The notes beneath the pieces were generated by a model. That model saw only the letters and a list, made by a program, of their open reading frames with translations, searched no databases and was not told the origin of the DNA. Shown piece after piece: positions 10,001-17,081 of a DNA stretch of 64,000 nucleotides (the stretch's first letter is position 1; each line of letters begins with the position of its first letter). Location: contig CAVQRC010000035.1 of NCBI GenBank assembly GCA_963715045.1, positions 1-64,000 on the forward strand, given 5' to 3'. The position numbers were made by a program, and so were the translations under genes. This stretch comes from CAVQRC01 sp963715045. Its GTDB lineage: Bacteria > Planctomycetota > Planctomycetia > Pirellulales > Lacipirellulaceae.

Positions 10001-10757
10001 CGCGGAACAGTTGCCGAAGTCGCTGTGTGACGCGTTCGAAGAGAAGTTCGGGTTCCGGCCAGTCGAGGGATATGGCTGCACCGAGTTGTCACCGCTGGTG
10101 TCGGTAAATGTGCCCGCGTCACGATCGGTGAGCCACGAAGTCGACTTGAAGGAGGGCACGGTCGGTCGGCCCGTTCCGGGGGTGAGCACTCGAATCGTCG
10201 ATCCGGAGACATTCGAGCCGCTCGAGACGGGCGAAGCGGGCATGCTCATGGTCAAGGGTCCGAACGTCATGCTCGGCTACATGGGCGAAGCTGAGAAGAC
10301 GGCGGAGGTGATCCGAGACGGGTGGTATGTGACGGGCGACATCGCCCGGCTCGACGGCGACGGATTCATCGAAATCACGGGGCGATTAAGCCGATTTTCG
10401 AAGATCGGCGGCGAGATGGTGCCTCATCTGAAAATCGAGGAAGCGATTGAAGCGATTGTCGAAGCCTCGGAACGGGAGTCGGGCGAGGACCACGTCGCTG
10501 ACGAAGCGGCAGTTCATGTCGCGGTGACTGCGGTGAGCGACGAGCGGAAAGGAGAGCGGCTCGTGGTGCTGCACGGCAGGCTGAATCTCGAACCGGATGA
10601 GATTCGAGAAGCGCTCAAGCAGGCGGGGCTGCCGAATCTGTGGATTCCCTCGGCGGATAGTTTTGTCGAGGTGGATGCGATACCGGTTCTGGGCACTGGA
10701 AAGCGAGATCTGAAGGCGATGCGAGACCTGGCCAGCGCGGCGTTCGCAGCGGCGTAG
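7032..10757 (+). CDS. aas: Aas-type fusion: MFS lysophospholipid transporter, acyltransferase and acyl-ACP/acyl-CoA ligase
   Basis: One 1241-residue polypeptide with three modules. After a Ser/Arg-rich tail of about 75 residues, an MFS transporter (LplT-like) spans roughly 80-490. A PlsC acyltransferase at about 520-700 carries NHVSWAD near 535 and FPEGGITRSG near 606. An AMP-forming ligase at about 745-1241 carries FTSGSTGIPKG near 876, YGCTE near 1013 and the TGD loop near 1100. E. coli splits these between LplT and Aas, which import and re-acylate lysophosphatidylethanolamine; tripartite fusions are known in other bacteria. The likely role is phospholipid repair at the inner membrane. The ATG at 7032 is the first good start, and the gene appears monocistronic. 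Confidence 0.92.
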   Translation: MTETSADGLRDNQPAASHEEAAPSRAGGGSMAADPAAMVASTGDSTAGGGSEPKRKVSGSSRRRRRRARARGELGLASASFLGLLMTQFLGAANDNVLRWLVIGIGKELVPSERQELVLALGTALFVLPYLILAALAGYLGDRFSKRQVIVWCKVAEIGIMTLAVFAILSGSLAFLFVVVGVMGAQSALFGPSKLGSIPEMLTPSRISAANGVIGMTTVIATTIGAGVGMMLADLVNQTAYGWSWAGGVLIGVATLGWLASLPIARLPVANPERRFPWDSVQQTLRDLKTLAGSRAMLRVALGVMFFWSLGALAQLNIDQFAFEGNAENQAQVSPLLISLVIGVGLGSVLAGFWSAGRVELGILPLGAGGLVISSVLLFAVEGPLFDATDSWTVNYALACGFLFLLGTSAGLFDVPLASFMQHRSPTRSRGSILAASNFLTFAGILLFAILFVVLRWPIETVAADGTPQTEPLFSARTIFLLCGLGTIPVFVYIVWLIPQASIRFVVWLAAHTIYDIRVVGRENLPREGGALLVSNHVSWADGALLLITSSRPIRFIIAEEILNRPWKRALARSMGMIPIRPTPKATRKALETARTAIENGELVCIFPEGGITRSGMLQPFKPGAMQIVDATEAPTIPVYLDEMWGSILSFERGKLLWKIPREFPKRVSIWFGERLRDPQNIQAVRQSVQDLGATAAAGRKARMVNLPRLMLRRCRNSLFRWKLAESSGAKLSGGTLLMRTLILRRLLKRELLGADEEYVGVLLPPSLGGVVVNTALTLDRRVTVNLNYTVSSPVMNACIERAGLRHVLTSRRVIEKLDLQMNCEVVCLEDLREKITLADKLAGILGAYLVPVFILERWLGLTKIRDDDVLTVIFTSGSTGIPKGVMLSHHNVGSNVEAVDQVVHLTRDDTFLGILPFFHSFGYLVAVWTVLAYDVRCAYHFTPLDARAIGKLIEKWGVNIAVATPTFLRSYMKRCTPEQLKSLELAIAGAEQLPKSLCDAFEEKFGFRPVEGYGCTELSPLVSVNVPASRSVSHEVDLKEGTVGRPVPGVSTRIVDPETFEPLETGEAGMLMVKGPNVMLGYMGEAEKTAEVIRDGWYVTGDIARLDGDGFIEITGRLSRFSKIGGEMVPHLKIEEAIEAIVEASERESGEDHVADEAAVHVAVTAVSDERKGERLVVLHGRLNLEPDEIREALKQAGLPNLWIPSADSFVEVDAIPVLGTGKRDLKAMRDLASAAFAAA

Positions 10758-10891
10758 ATTGCCGATTGGCGAGCGGACAGGCCACGCAGCCGGGCGACCA
10801 ATTCGGAGCGTTCGTTGTCGCTAGACCGGCAACTCGCTAGGATCGGTGCCTGTTGAAGTAATGAGCAGCCCCTCGCCGTTCAGGAACTCCC

Positions 10892-11905
10892 ATGGTCCGC
10901 CGTACGTCATCAAAGCTTTCTCCGGCCTTCACGCTGGTTGAACTACTCGTCGTGATCGCGATCATCGGGATTCTCGTCGCGCTGCTGTTGCCGGCGGTTC
11001 AATCCGCACGTGAGGCTGCCCGCAGAAGCCAGTGCCTCAACAACCTGAAGCAGATCGGGATCGCGATGTACAGCTATCACGATACGCACAGTCAACTCCC
11101 AGAGGCGACCCCGTACGGAGGCAACACGATCGCGGGCGGAACCTGGGCAACAAACATCTTGCCCTTTCTTGAACAACAGAATCTGTATGACCAGTTCGAT
11201 CTCAGTATTCCTTTCGCGTCGGCCAGATTCACCGGAGACAACACGGGCCCGAACGAGCAGGCATTGACCACGGTCATCGACTCGTACATCTGCCCCAGCG
11301 ACAACGATGCCAGTGAGCCGGTGCTATGCGGACGTGGCGACTCCTCGCAGGTTGCTGGCGGCGGCTCGGCGAATCCGCCTTGTGGGATGGGGCTGTGGTA
11401 TCCCGTTTCGATTGGTCCGACCCAACCGGACGGCTGTTTCTTCTGCCCCGAACCGGCCCCCTCGTATTGCTGCCGCGGGTGCAGCTTCGGAACGATCGGC
11501 ATCACGCCCCAGGGATCTTGCAGCGGCCGGGCCGACGACAGTTCGGTGGGCATGTTCTCGCGGTTTCCGGTTGGATACAAATTCGCCCAGATCACTGACG
11601 GGCTGACGCACACGATCATGGCGGGCGAAACGCTGCCGCATTGCCTGATCTGGAACTGCGCTCACTGCCCGAATTTTCCGCTCGCCAGTACGTCGGTGCC
11701 GCTCAATCACGACACCTGCGATGACGGCACCCGCGATCTGACCTGGCCCAAGACGAGCGGCTTTCGCAGCGGGCATCCCGGAGGGGCTCACTTACTGATG
11801 GGCGACGGAAGCGTGCACTTTGTGAGCGACGGCCTCGACTATCGAACGTACAACGAACTGGGCACGCGAAGCGATGGAGAAGCCGCGAGCCTGGGATCGC
11901 TGTGA
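10892..11905 (+). CDS. DUF1559 prepilin-like protein
   Basis: A 337-residue planctomycete DUF1559 protein. The N-terminus carries a prepilin peptidase/methylation motif (AFTLVELLVVIAIIGIL) followed by VALLLPAVQSAREAARRSQC. The C-terminal H-x-G-G motif (GHPGGAHLLMGDGSVHF) is typical of the family. The family is hugely expanded in planctomycetes and probably forms pseudopilus-like or surface structures, but its role is not established. The middle is unusually Cys-rich (about residues 180-200), suggesting disulfides. The stop overlaps a GTG that could begin the next frame, but a better lipoprotein start lies further downstream. Confidence 0.92.
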   Translation: MVRRTSSKLSPAFTLVELLVVIAIIGILVALLLPAVQSAREAARRSQCLNNLKQIGIAMYSYHDTHSQLPEATPYGGNTIAGGTWATNILPFLEQQNLYDQFDLSIPFASARFTGDNTGPNEQALTTVIDSYICPSDNDASEPVLCGRGDSSQVAGGGSANPPCGMGLWYPVSIGPTQPDGCFFCPEPAPSYCCRGCSFGTIGITPQGSCSGRADDSSVGMFSRFPVGYKFAQITDGLTHTIMAGETLPHCLIWNCAHCPNFPLASTSVPLNHDTCDDGTRDLTWPKTSGFRSGHPGGAHLLMGDGSVHFVSDGLDYRTYNELGTRSDGEAASLGSL

Positions 11906-11960
11906 GCAACTTTTCACGAACAGGAGCCAGCGGGTTGAAACGCCAGACTTACGACCGTCC

Positions 11961-12036
11961 AGAGCCGATCCGAAAACCAGCTCCAGCTATCAGAATCCGC
12001 GGCCGTGGGACAGGTTCATTGAGGTTTTGGGATTGG
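11961..12036 (+). repeat. dispersed 75-bp element, copy 2
   Basis: The left end ccgatccgaaaacc (11965-11978) is near-complementary to the right end ggttttgggattgg (12023-12036), with two mismatches of which one would be a G-U pair in RNA. It lies between the DUF1559 gene and the lipoprotein gene and overlaps the latter's proposed TTG start. Confidence 0.85.
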
Positions 12037-12480
12037 TTCTTAGGCTGGCTCGTGGCGATCGGGGCGTCGCTGGCACTCGGTTGCGACACGGGCCCCCCAA
12101 AGACGATCCCCGTGACCGGCCGCGTCACGCTCGAGGGCGGCGACTGGCCTCGTCAGGGGATGATCTATTTCGCCCCGGTAGAGCCGGCGGCCGGCTATTC
12201 AAGGCGGCCGGGCCAGGCCGACTTCGATGCGTCAGGCCAGTTCCAGGCATACACGTTCGAGAAAGGGGACGGCCTGATCCCCGGCAAGTACCGAATGAGC
12301 ATCGAGTGCTGGGAAGTACCGCCCAGCATGTCTCCGCCGTCGCCCGGGAAGAGTGCGGTGCCGCCGCAATATCAGTCGGCCGCATCGAGCGGACTGACGG
12401 TCGACGTACCGCCCGTGCGTGGCGAAGCGGTCGAGCTGACACTCGATCTCGTGTCAGGCGACGGCGAGTCACGGCAGTAG
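12019..12480 (+). CDS. small lipoprotein with carboxypeptidase-regulatory-like fold
   Basis: From the TTG at 12019 the protein has an ideal lipoprotein signal (RFWDWFLGWLVAIG then lipobox LALGC). The mature part begins CDTGPPKTIPVTGRVTLEGG, the transthyretin-like domain start seen in planctomycete lipoproteins that accompany DUF1559 genes. Reading also stays open back to a GTG at 11902 that overlaps the DUF1559 stop. Those extra 39 residues are a translation of the dispersed 75-bp element, so I reject that start. The protein is expected to be lipid-anchored; its function is unknown. Pairing with an upstream DUF1559 gene is recurrent in this phylum and recurs, in reverse order, at 58.9-60.6 kb. 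Confidence 0.82.
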   Translation: MRFWDWFLGWLVAIGASLALGCDTGPPKTIPVTGRVTLEGGDWPRQGMIYFAPVEPAAGYSRRPGQADFDASGQFQAYTFEKGDGLIPGKYRMSIECWEVPPSMSPPSPGKSAVPPQYQSAASSGLTVDVPPVRGEAVELTLDLVSGDGESRQ

Positions 12481-12535
12481 CGCGTCAGGGTGATCGCCAC
12501 GCGTCCCCGCGCTCGCCAGGCGAACTAGTGCGTTA

Positions 12536-13441
12536 CTATCTGCTGCGGGTGAGCTCTGCGCTGCGGACGGCCGTGTCGCGATGTCCCTTCCGTTTCCCAC
12601 CCGCTCGTGAAGCGTTCGAGGATTCGGTCGACGTCGTCTCTGCGAGGCGATACGTAATGTCGACCCACTCGCCGCGGACATCATGAGGAATCCGCTCAAG
12701 TTTGTTGGCCAGCCGTTCGATGCCGCGAGGGTTTTTCTCAGACGCCAAAGAGAGCTTGCTGAGGAACCGCGTCGTGTCTCGAAAATTGTCGTCTGCGGCT
12801 TTGCCGAGTAGCGGGTGAAACGTTCTGGCGAGCAGATCGAGCGTGGTGCGGTCGACTTTGACGAACGTGTCGAGACGAACCGTCACATAATCGCGGTCGT
12901 TCGTTTCGCGAACCGCTCCGCTGCGGAGCAACATCACGCACTTGGCCGTGACAGGTCGCAGAAACGGTGTCCCTTCGAACGATCCCTCGGCGTAGAGCAG
13001 GACGCGATTGTGGGCCTGTTCATTCGTATTCGAGGCGAGCACGTGCAAGACCCCGCGGGTGCCCGCACCGTCATCGGCACGGTAGCTGTTCGTACCGGGG
13101 ATCGGTTGCAGGCGGACTTTGCTGATTCCCAACACCCGCCAGACTTCGACCAGCACATGCGGGTTATCGGCAAAAAACGTGAACATGGCGGGGTCGCAGT
13201 CGAATACCTCGGTCGGCAAGCGTCGATAGAGGCATGCGTGCTGGATCACATCCAGAACTCTCTGGCGATCCGTCGCCGAAATGTCGTCGAGCTGCATCGC
13301 GGCGACGGCCTCGCTGCGGGCAGCCCTGCTGGTGGTCGCTGCGAACGACGCCTCGGCCGACCATGCAGAATCTGCCGACGAGCTAACGCCGAGAAGCAGA
13401 GTGCATAGCGCAAGCCGAGCGCGAATGACGCCTGGTCTCAT
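12536..13441 (-). CDS. secreted protein of unknown function
   Basis: A 301-residue protein. The start at MRPGVIRAR (13441) gives a signal peptide with hydrophobic core LALCTLLLGVSSSADSAWSAEA; the frame stays open upstream but without protein character. The mature part has a well-conserved globular look (VEVWRVLGISKVRLQPI, RTFHPLLGKAADDNFRDT) and a basic, low-complexity C-terminus. I recognise no catalytic motif. A similar protein class occurs in planctomycetes without known function. It is divergent from the HEAT-repeat gene at 13694, with a 252-bp shared upstream region. Confidence 0.75.
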   Translation of the reverse strand: MRPGVIRARLALCTLLLGVSSSADSAWSAEASFAATTSRAARSEAVAAMQLDDISATDRQRVLDVIQHACLYRRLPTEVFDCDPAMFTFFADNPHVLVEVWRVLGISKVRLQPIPGTNSYRADDGAGTRGVLHVLASNTNEQAHNRVLLYAEGSFEGTPFLRPVTAKCVMLLRSGAVRETNDRDYVTVRLDTFVKVDRTTLDLLARTFHPLLGKAADDNFRDTTRFLSKLSLASEKNPRGIERLANKLERIPHDVRGEWVDITYRLAETTSTESSNASRAGGKRKGHRDTAVRSAELTRSR

Positions 13442-13693
13442 GGATCCCCCCTGTCCGAACGCTCGTCGCAGCCGCGGCTGAACCACGTTTGCGGTCATGC
13501 AAGCAACGCGCGAAGCAGTACCGGTCTTATGGGTATTTCGGACGAAGGACAGGGCCGACCCCAGCAAAATTGGCGGCGAGAGGGCAATCTGCGTTGAGTG
13601 GCGAAACCTTGCGGCCTGTCGAAGCTGCTCTTGCAGGCGGCGGGTGGTTTGCCGACAATCCGCGACCCTGTGATTTCTCAAGGACTCGTCGCG

Positions 13694-15025
13694 ATGAATT
13701 CCCGCGTGATCCGATGGCTTCGCTGCACGCGTATTCTCGTAATGCTCGGGGTCCCGTCTGCACTCGGCTGGTATGCGTGGCAGTGGTTGTCTCCGCCTGC
13801 CGGCGATCAGGCTGCCCGGCATGTTTACGCCCAGCTCGCTGAGGCCAGCGGGCCTGTCGTCATGGCCCGCCTGCAACAGCTGGGGAGTCTCGACGAGGCT
13901 GGAATCCCCTGGCTCGTCAGGGCAACCAATGCCGAGCAGGGAGTGATCGCACTTCCAGCCCGCCAGGTCCTGCGGCGCCTGGTCGCAGATTGGGAGCAGC
14001 AAGCGGTCGCCGATCAAGACTACGACCGCCTCTGGTCGCGATTCGAGAGACTTGCCGCCAGTTTGGCGGAATCGATGCCCAACCTGGGAAGTGGCGCCCA
14101 AGACATGGCGGTGGAGCTGTCGCTGCGAATGATCAATCACGGACCATCGCCGTCGCAAAGCGACGAATTGACGTGGCTCGCTGACTGCAATCGCGTGCTG
14201 CGAGCGAATACGCAACGGCGTGGCGGGTCCGGGCTGGCGGGTGCTCCAACGTTCGAAGCCGCGGCTCAGTACTCGGGTCTGCGCCCGCTGATCAATCCGG
14301 CCGCCGCGGTCGCCGGGGAAGTGACTGCGAGTGAGCTCGCAGGCGAGGTACCGGGCGGCGGCCTGGGACTGCCGACCACTGCCGAGTTGGACGATTTGGA
14401 ATTGATCTCGGAGAGACCGCCGCGAGGATCGCTGGCGAATTCACCCGGCTCAGCAGGCGTTGCGAATCCCTCCTCGGATCCAACGTCCAATCCAACGTTG
14501 ACGTGGCGGATCTGGAGAAATACACGAACTCGCCAGGACGAATCGCCATGGAATTCTGCCGCCGACGGTCAAACGCAGGCTGACTCATCGACGGGTCTGC
14601 CACCTGAGCCGAGGCCGCTCACCGATGACGCCACGGACCGTCGCCCTCTCAAAGACCAGAGCGTTTCCGCGTTGCTCGACCGGCTGCGTGCCGGCCCCGA
14701 AGAACAGGCCGTGGCCGCTGCCGAAGAGCTGAAGTCGCGGGGCATCACGGCCAATCAGATTCGCGTGTTCGAGCTGTATCGCTCGCGGGACGCCTCCGAC
14801 CGCGTCACCTTGGTCGAGCTGCTGCCACGGTTGAGCGGGATCGACGTGAGATACTGGTTGCTGGAATTATCCCGCGACGCGGATTCCGACGTGCGGTACG
14901 CGGCCATCAGCAGGTTGGCGACTTCGCGTGATCCGCTGTTGCGAGAGCAGCTTTATGAGGCTGCGATCCGCGACGCGGATCCGCGTATCGCGGGGCTCGC
15001 GCGGCAACTTGCGAGTGGCTTGTAG
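13694..15025 (+). CDS. membrane-anchored HEAT-repeat protein
   Basis: A 443-residue protein. The ATG at 13694 begins a short basic segment and one transmembrane helix (ILVMLGVPSALGWYAWQWL, about 13-31). A helical region follows, then a Pro/Ser/Thr-rich linker (about 190-310), then C-terminal HEAT-like repeats (SALLDRLRAGPEEQAVAAAE; DSDVRYAAISRLATSRD; DADPRIAGLARQL). HEAT repeats mediate protein binding, so a scaffold role at the envelope is likely but not shown. It ends 27 bp before the convergent stop of the SH3 protein. Confidence 0.8.
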   Translation: MNSRVIRWLRCTRILVMLGVPSALGWYAWQWLSPPAGDQAARHVYAQLAEASGPVVMARLQQLGSLDEAGIPWLVRATNAEQGVIALPARQVLRRLVADWEQQAVADQDYDRLWSRFERLAASLAESMPNLGSGAQDMAVELSLRMINHGPSPSQSDELTWLADCNRVLRANTQRRGGSGLAGAPTFEAAAQYSGLRPLINPAAAVAGEVTASELAGEVPGGGLGLPTTAELDDLELISERPPRGSLANSPGSAGVANPSSDPTSNPTLTWRIWRNTRTRQDESPWNSAADGQTQADSSTGLPPEPRPLTDDATDRRPLKDQSVSALLDRLRAGPEEQAVAAAEELKSRGITANQIRVFELYRSRDASDRVTLVELLPRLSGIDVRYWLLELSRDADSDVRYAAISRLATSRDPLLREQLYEAAIRDADPRIAGLARQLASGL

Positions 15026-15052
15026 CAGCCGCGACCCCGGCACGACGCACGC

Positions 15053-16561
15053 TTATCGCAAGGCGGTCTGAATCGGTGTAACCCGGGCTGCAGTGACGTG
15101 ATCGCGTTTGTAGTCGACCATAAACCCGCGAGTTCCCGTCACGCCGACCATACGCCCGATGAAGGGCTGCAGATTGACGCCGGGACTGGGCGTGATGAAC
15201 GAGACTACATCGTTGTTCTTGTCGACCAGGGCATACCGCGGTGCGTCGCGGCGGCGTGAGACAACGGTTCTGAGAATTCCCTGTCCATCGAACCGCGGTC
15301 GCTCTTGCGACGTCGCGGGCTGGTCTTCAGGGATCATAACGACTTCGCTGTCTCCTCGCGGAACAACCCTGATGTCGTTTTCGCGCGGGGGCAGGTCGAC
15401 GGAGGTTCGCGGGCGGTTCCGTTGAGCCGCGCGGACAGGCGGCTGTCGACCAGGCATTAGTCGGCGGTCAGCCATTCGCGTCTCAACGAATGGCACTGCG
15501 TCGGCTGGTGGAACGACCTCGACGCGTTCGGATGTCCAGGCGGCGTCGCCGTCCAGGGCCATCCGTCGGCTGTAGATGTCGTCGAGTCGCGCGATCCGTT
15601 CGCCGAGTCGGACCGCCTGTTCCTGGAGCTCATACGTCGGAGCGATCCCGGCCATGGTGTCGATTTCGTGAAGCAGCCGATCGGCGTACCATTGCGACGC
15701 GTCGGCGGCGACCATCAAGGCCACATCCTGCTCGACATCCATGAGTTGCCGTTCGAATTCTACTGCCGTCGGCACGGCTTGTTGCGGCGGTGGTACCGAT
15801 TCGGTGACGGATCGCCCGGGACGCTGCCAGCGCTTGGTTGGATCGCCGTCGGACTGGTGTAGTGTCTGGCCGTCGGAATCCTGGGCCACCGACGATGTGG
15901 CCGGCAGCCATCGCGAGACGCGGGGCGCTGGCTCGCGAGTCGGCTCCCGAATTACCCGACGCGGCTCGGCAATCGGCTCAGGGTTCGGCTCGACCCTCGG
16001 CTCCCGCTTCGCTTGTCGATAAATGAGCGGTGGCGTTTCGTGACGGACGAGCTGCACTTCCGACGAGTCCACGGTCGCAGGCAATTCGAGATCCTCACGA
16101 TCAATCCAGCGGAACTCGCCCGACGGAGGAGCGACCTTGTACCAGGTCTGGCCGCCGCCGTTATAGGTGTCGAGCACTTGCAGCACCTCTCCGCGTTGGA
16201 GACGAACATGGACCGAAGTCCGCACATTGCTGAAGCGGCTGCCGATGCGGGAAGGCGCGTGGTCGTCGGTGACTTCGGCGAGTTGGTCATCGACCAAAGC
16301 GACGTGTCGCGACGAAACCCAGCTGAAACTGTTCCGCGGCGGACGAATCGCGCACCAACCACCCGATTCGTGCCCATAGACTTCGACGACGGTGTCGGCG
16401 GCCAGTCTGTCGGTGGGATAGTAGTCGTCACCCGGTCCGCTTCGGACATGCGCGCCGGCGTTTCGAACGCGGGCCGAGTAGGGATAGGCCGGTTCATCGG
16501 CCGCCACAGCAGTGGCCGACGCCAGTAAGATTGCAGTGATCATGATGCGTGCAATCGCCAT
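15053..16561 (-). CDS. secreted bacterial-SH3 repeat protein
   Basis: A 502-residue exported protein. The signal peptide MAIARIMITAILLASATAVA starts at 16561; an upstream in-frame Met adds 33 residues that would spoil it. Two SH3b-like modules follow: VRNAGAHVRSGPGDDYYPTDRL with GWCAIRPPRNSFSWVS, and NVRTSVHVRLQRGEVLQVL with TWYKVAPPSGEFRWI. The W-x-x-I/V-x-P-P core is typical of planctomycete SH3 proteins. A Pro/Arg/Glu-rich linker (about 180-270) and a C-terminal segment ending in VTGTRGFMVDYKRDHVTAARV complete it. It probably binds peptidoglycan-like or protein ligands outside the membrane. It is divergent from the kinase gene across the 87-bp tandem repeats. Confidence 0.82.
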   Translation of the reverse strand: MAIARIMITAILLASATAVAADEPAYPYSARVRNAGAHVRSGPGDDYYPTDRLAADTVVEVYGHESGGWCAIRPPRNSFSWVSSRHVALVDDQLAEVTDDHAPSRIGSRFSNVRTSVHVRLQRGEVLQVLDTYNGGGQTWYKVAPPSGEFRWIDREDLELPATVDSSEVQLVRHETPPLIYRQAKREPRVEPNPEPIAEPRRVIREPTREPAPRVSRWLPATSSVAQDSDGQTLHQSDGDPTKRWQRPGRSVTESVPPPQQAVPTAVEFERQLMDVEQDVALMVAADASQWYADRLLHEIDTMAGIAPTYELQEQAVRLGERIARLDDIYSRRMALDGDAAWTSERVEVVPPADAVPFVETRMADRRLMPGRQPPVRAAQRNRPRTSVDLPPRENDIRVVPRGDSEVVMIPEDQPATSQERPRFDGQGILRTVVSRRRDAPRYALVDKNNDVVSFITPSPGVNLQPFIGRMVGVTGTRGFMVDYKRDHVTAARVTPIQTALR

Positions 16562-16746
16562 CGCCAACTCCAGAGGTCGCCAGGATCCTGGTCGCAAGGA
16601 GACAAGAACTGCCAGAAAAGAGAGGCAGCGACTTTTAGAGGATTGTTCGCGGCGGCTCAATGCCGATTCGGAATCGCTAGCTTGTCGTCCTGATACACCG
16701 TAGCAGGGCAGCGGCCGATCTGATCACCACGGCTGTTCTTCGGCTG

Positions 16747-17007
16747 CGTGTAGACTCGACACTCCGTGGCGGGATCACGGCAGTCCAGATCGCCGCGGCC
16801 ATCCGCGGCTCGGGTCACGGAGTGCCCCGACTACGTGTAGACACGACACTCCGTGGCGGGAGCACGGCAGTCCAGATCGCCGCGGCCATCCGCGGCCCGT
16901 GTCACGGAGTGACCCGACTACGTGTAGACACGACACTCCGTGGCGGGATCACGGCAGTCCAGATCGCCGCGGCCATCCGCGGCTCGGGTCACGGAGTGCC
17001 CCGGCTA
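16747..17007 (+). repeat. three tandem copies of an 87-bp unit
   Basis: Units begin at 16747, 16834 and 16921, with a fourth started at 17008. They differ at only a few positions. Each unit opens with cgtgtaga, contains cactccgtggcggg near its start and cacggagtg near its end, so neighbouring units can pair into hairpins through CACTCCGTG and CACGGAGTG. The array occupies the divergent region between the SH3 gene and the kinase gene and ends about 75 bp before the kinase start. Confidence 0.95.
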
Positions 17008-17081
17008 CGTGTAGACGTGACACGATTCGACGCCTGCTGTTACGATGAACCGCGGGGAAGGCAGGCTTCGGAACAGGCACG

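Noticed and set aside
11902..12018. GTG start overlapping the DUF1559 stop for the lipoprotein
   Set aside because: The 39 added residues are a translation of the dispersed 75-bp element and would destroy the lipoprotein signal.
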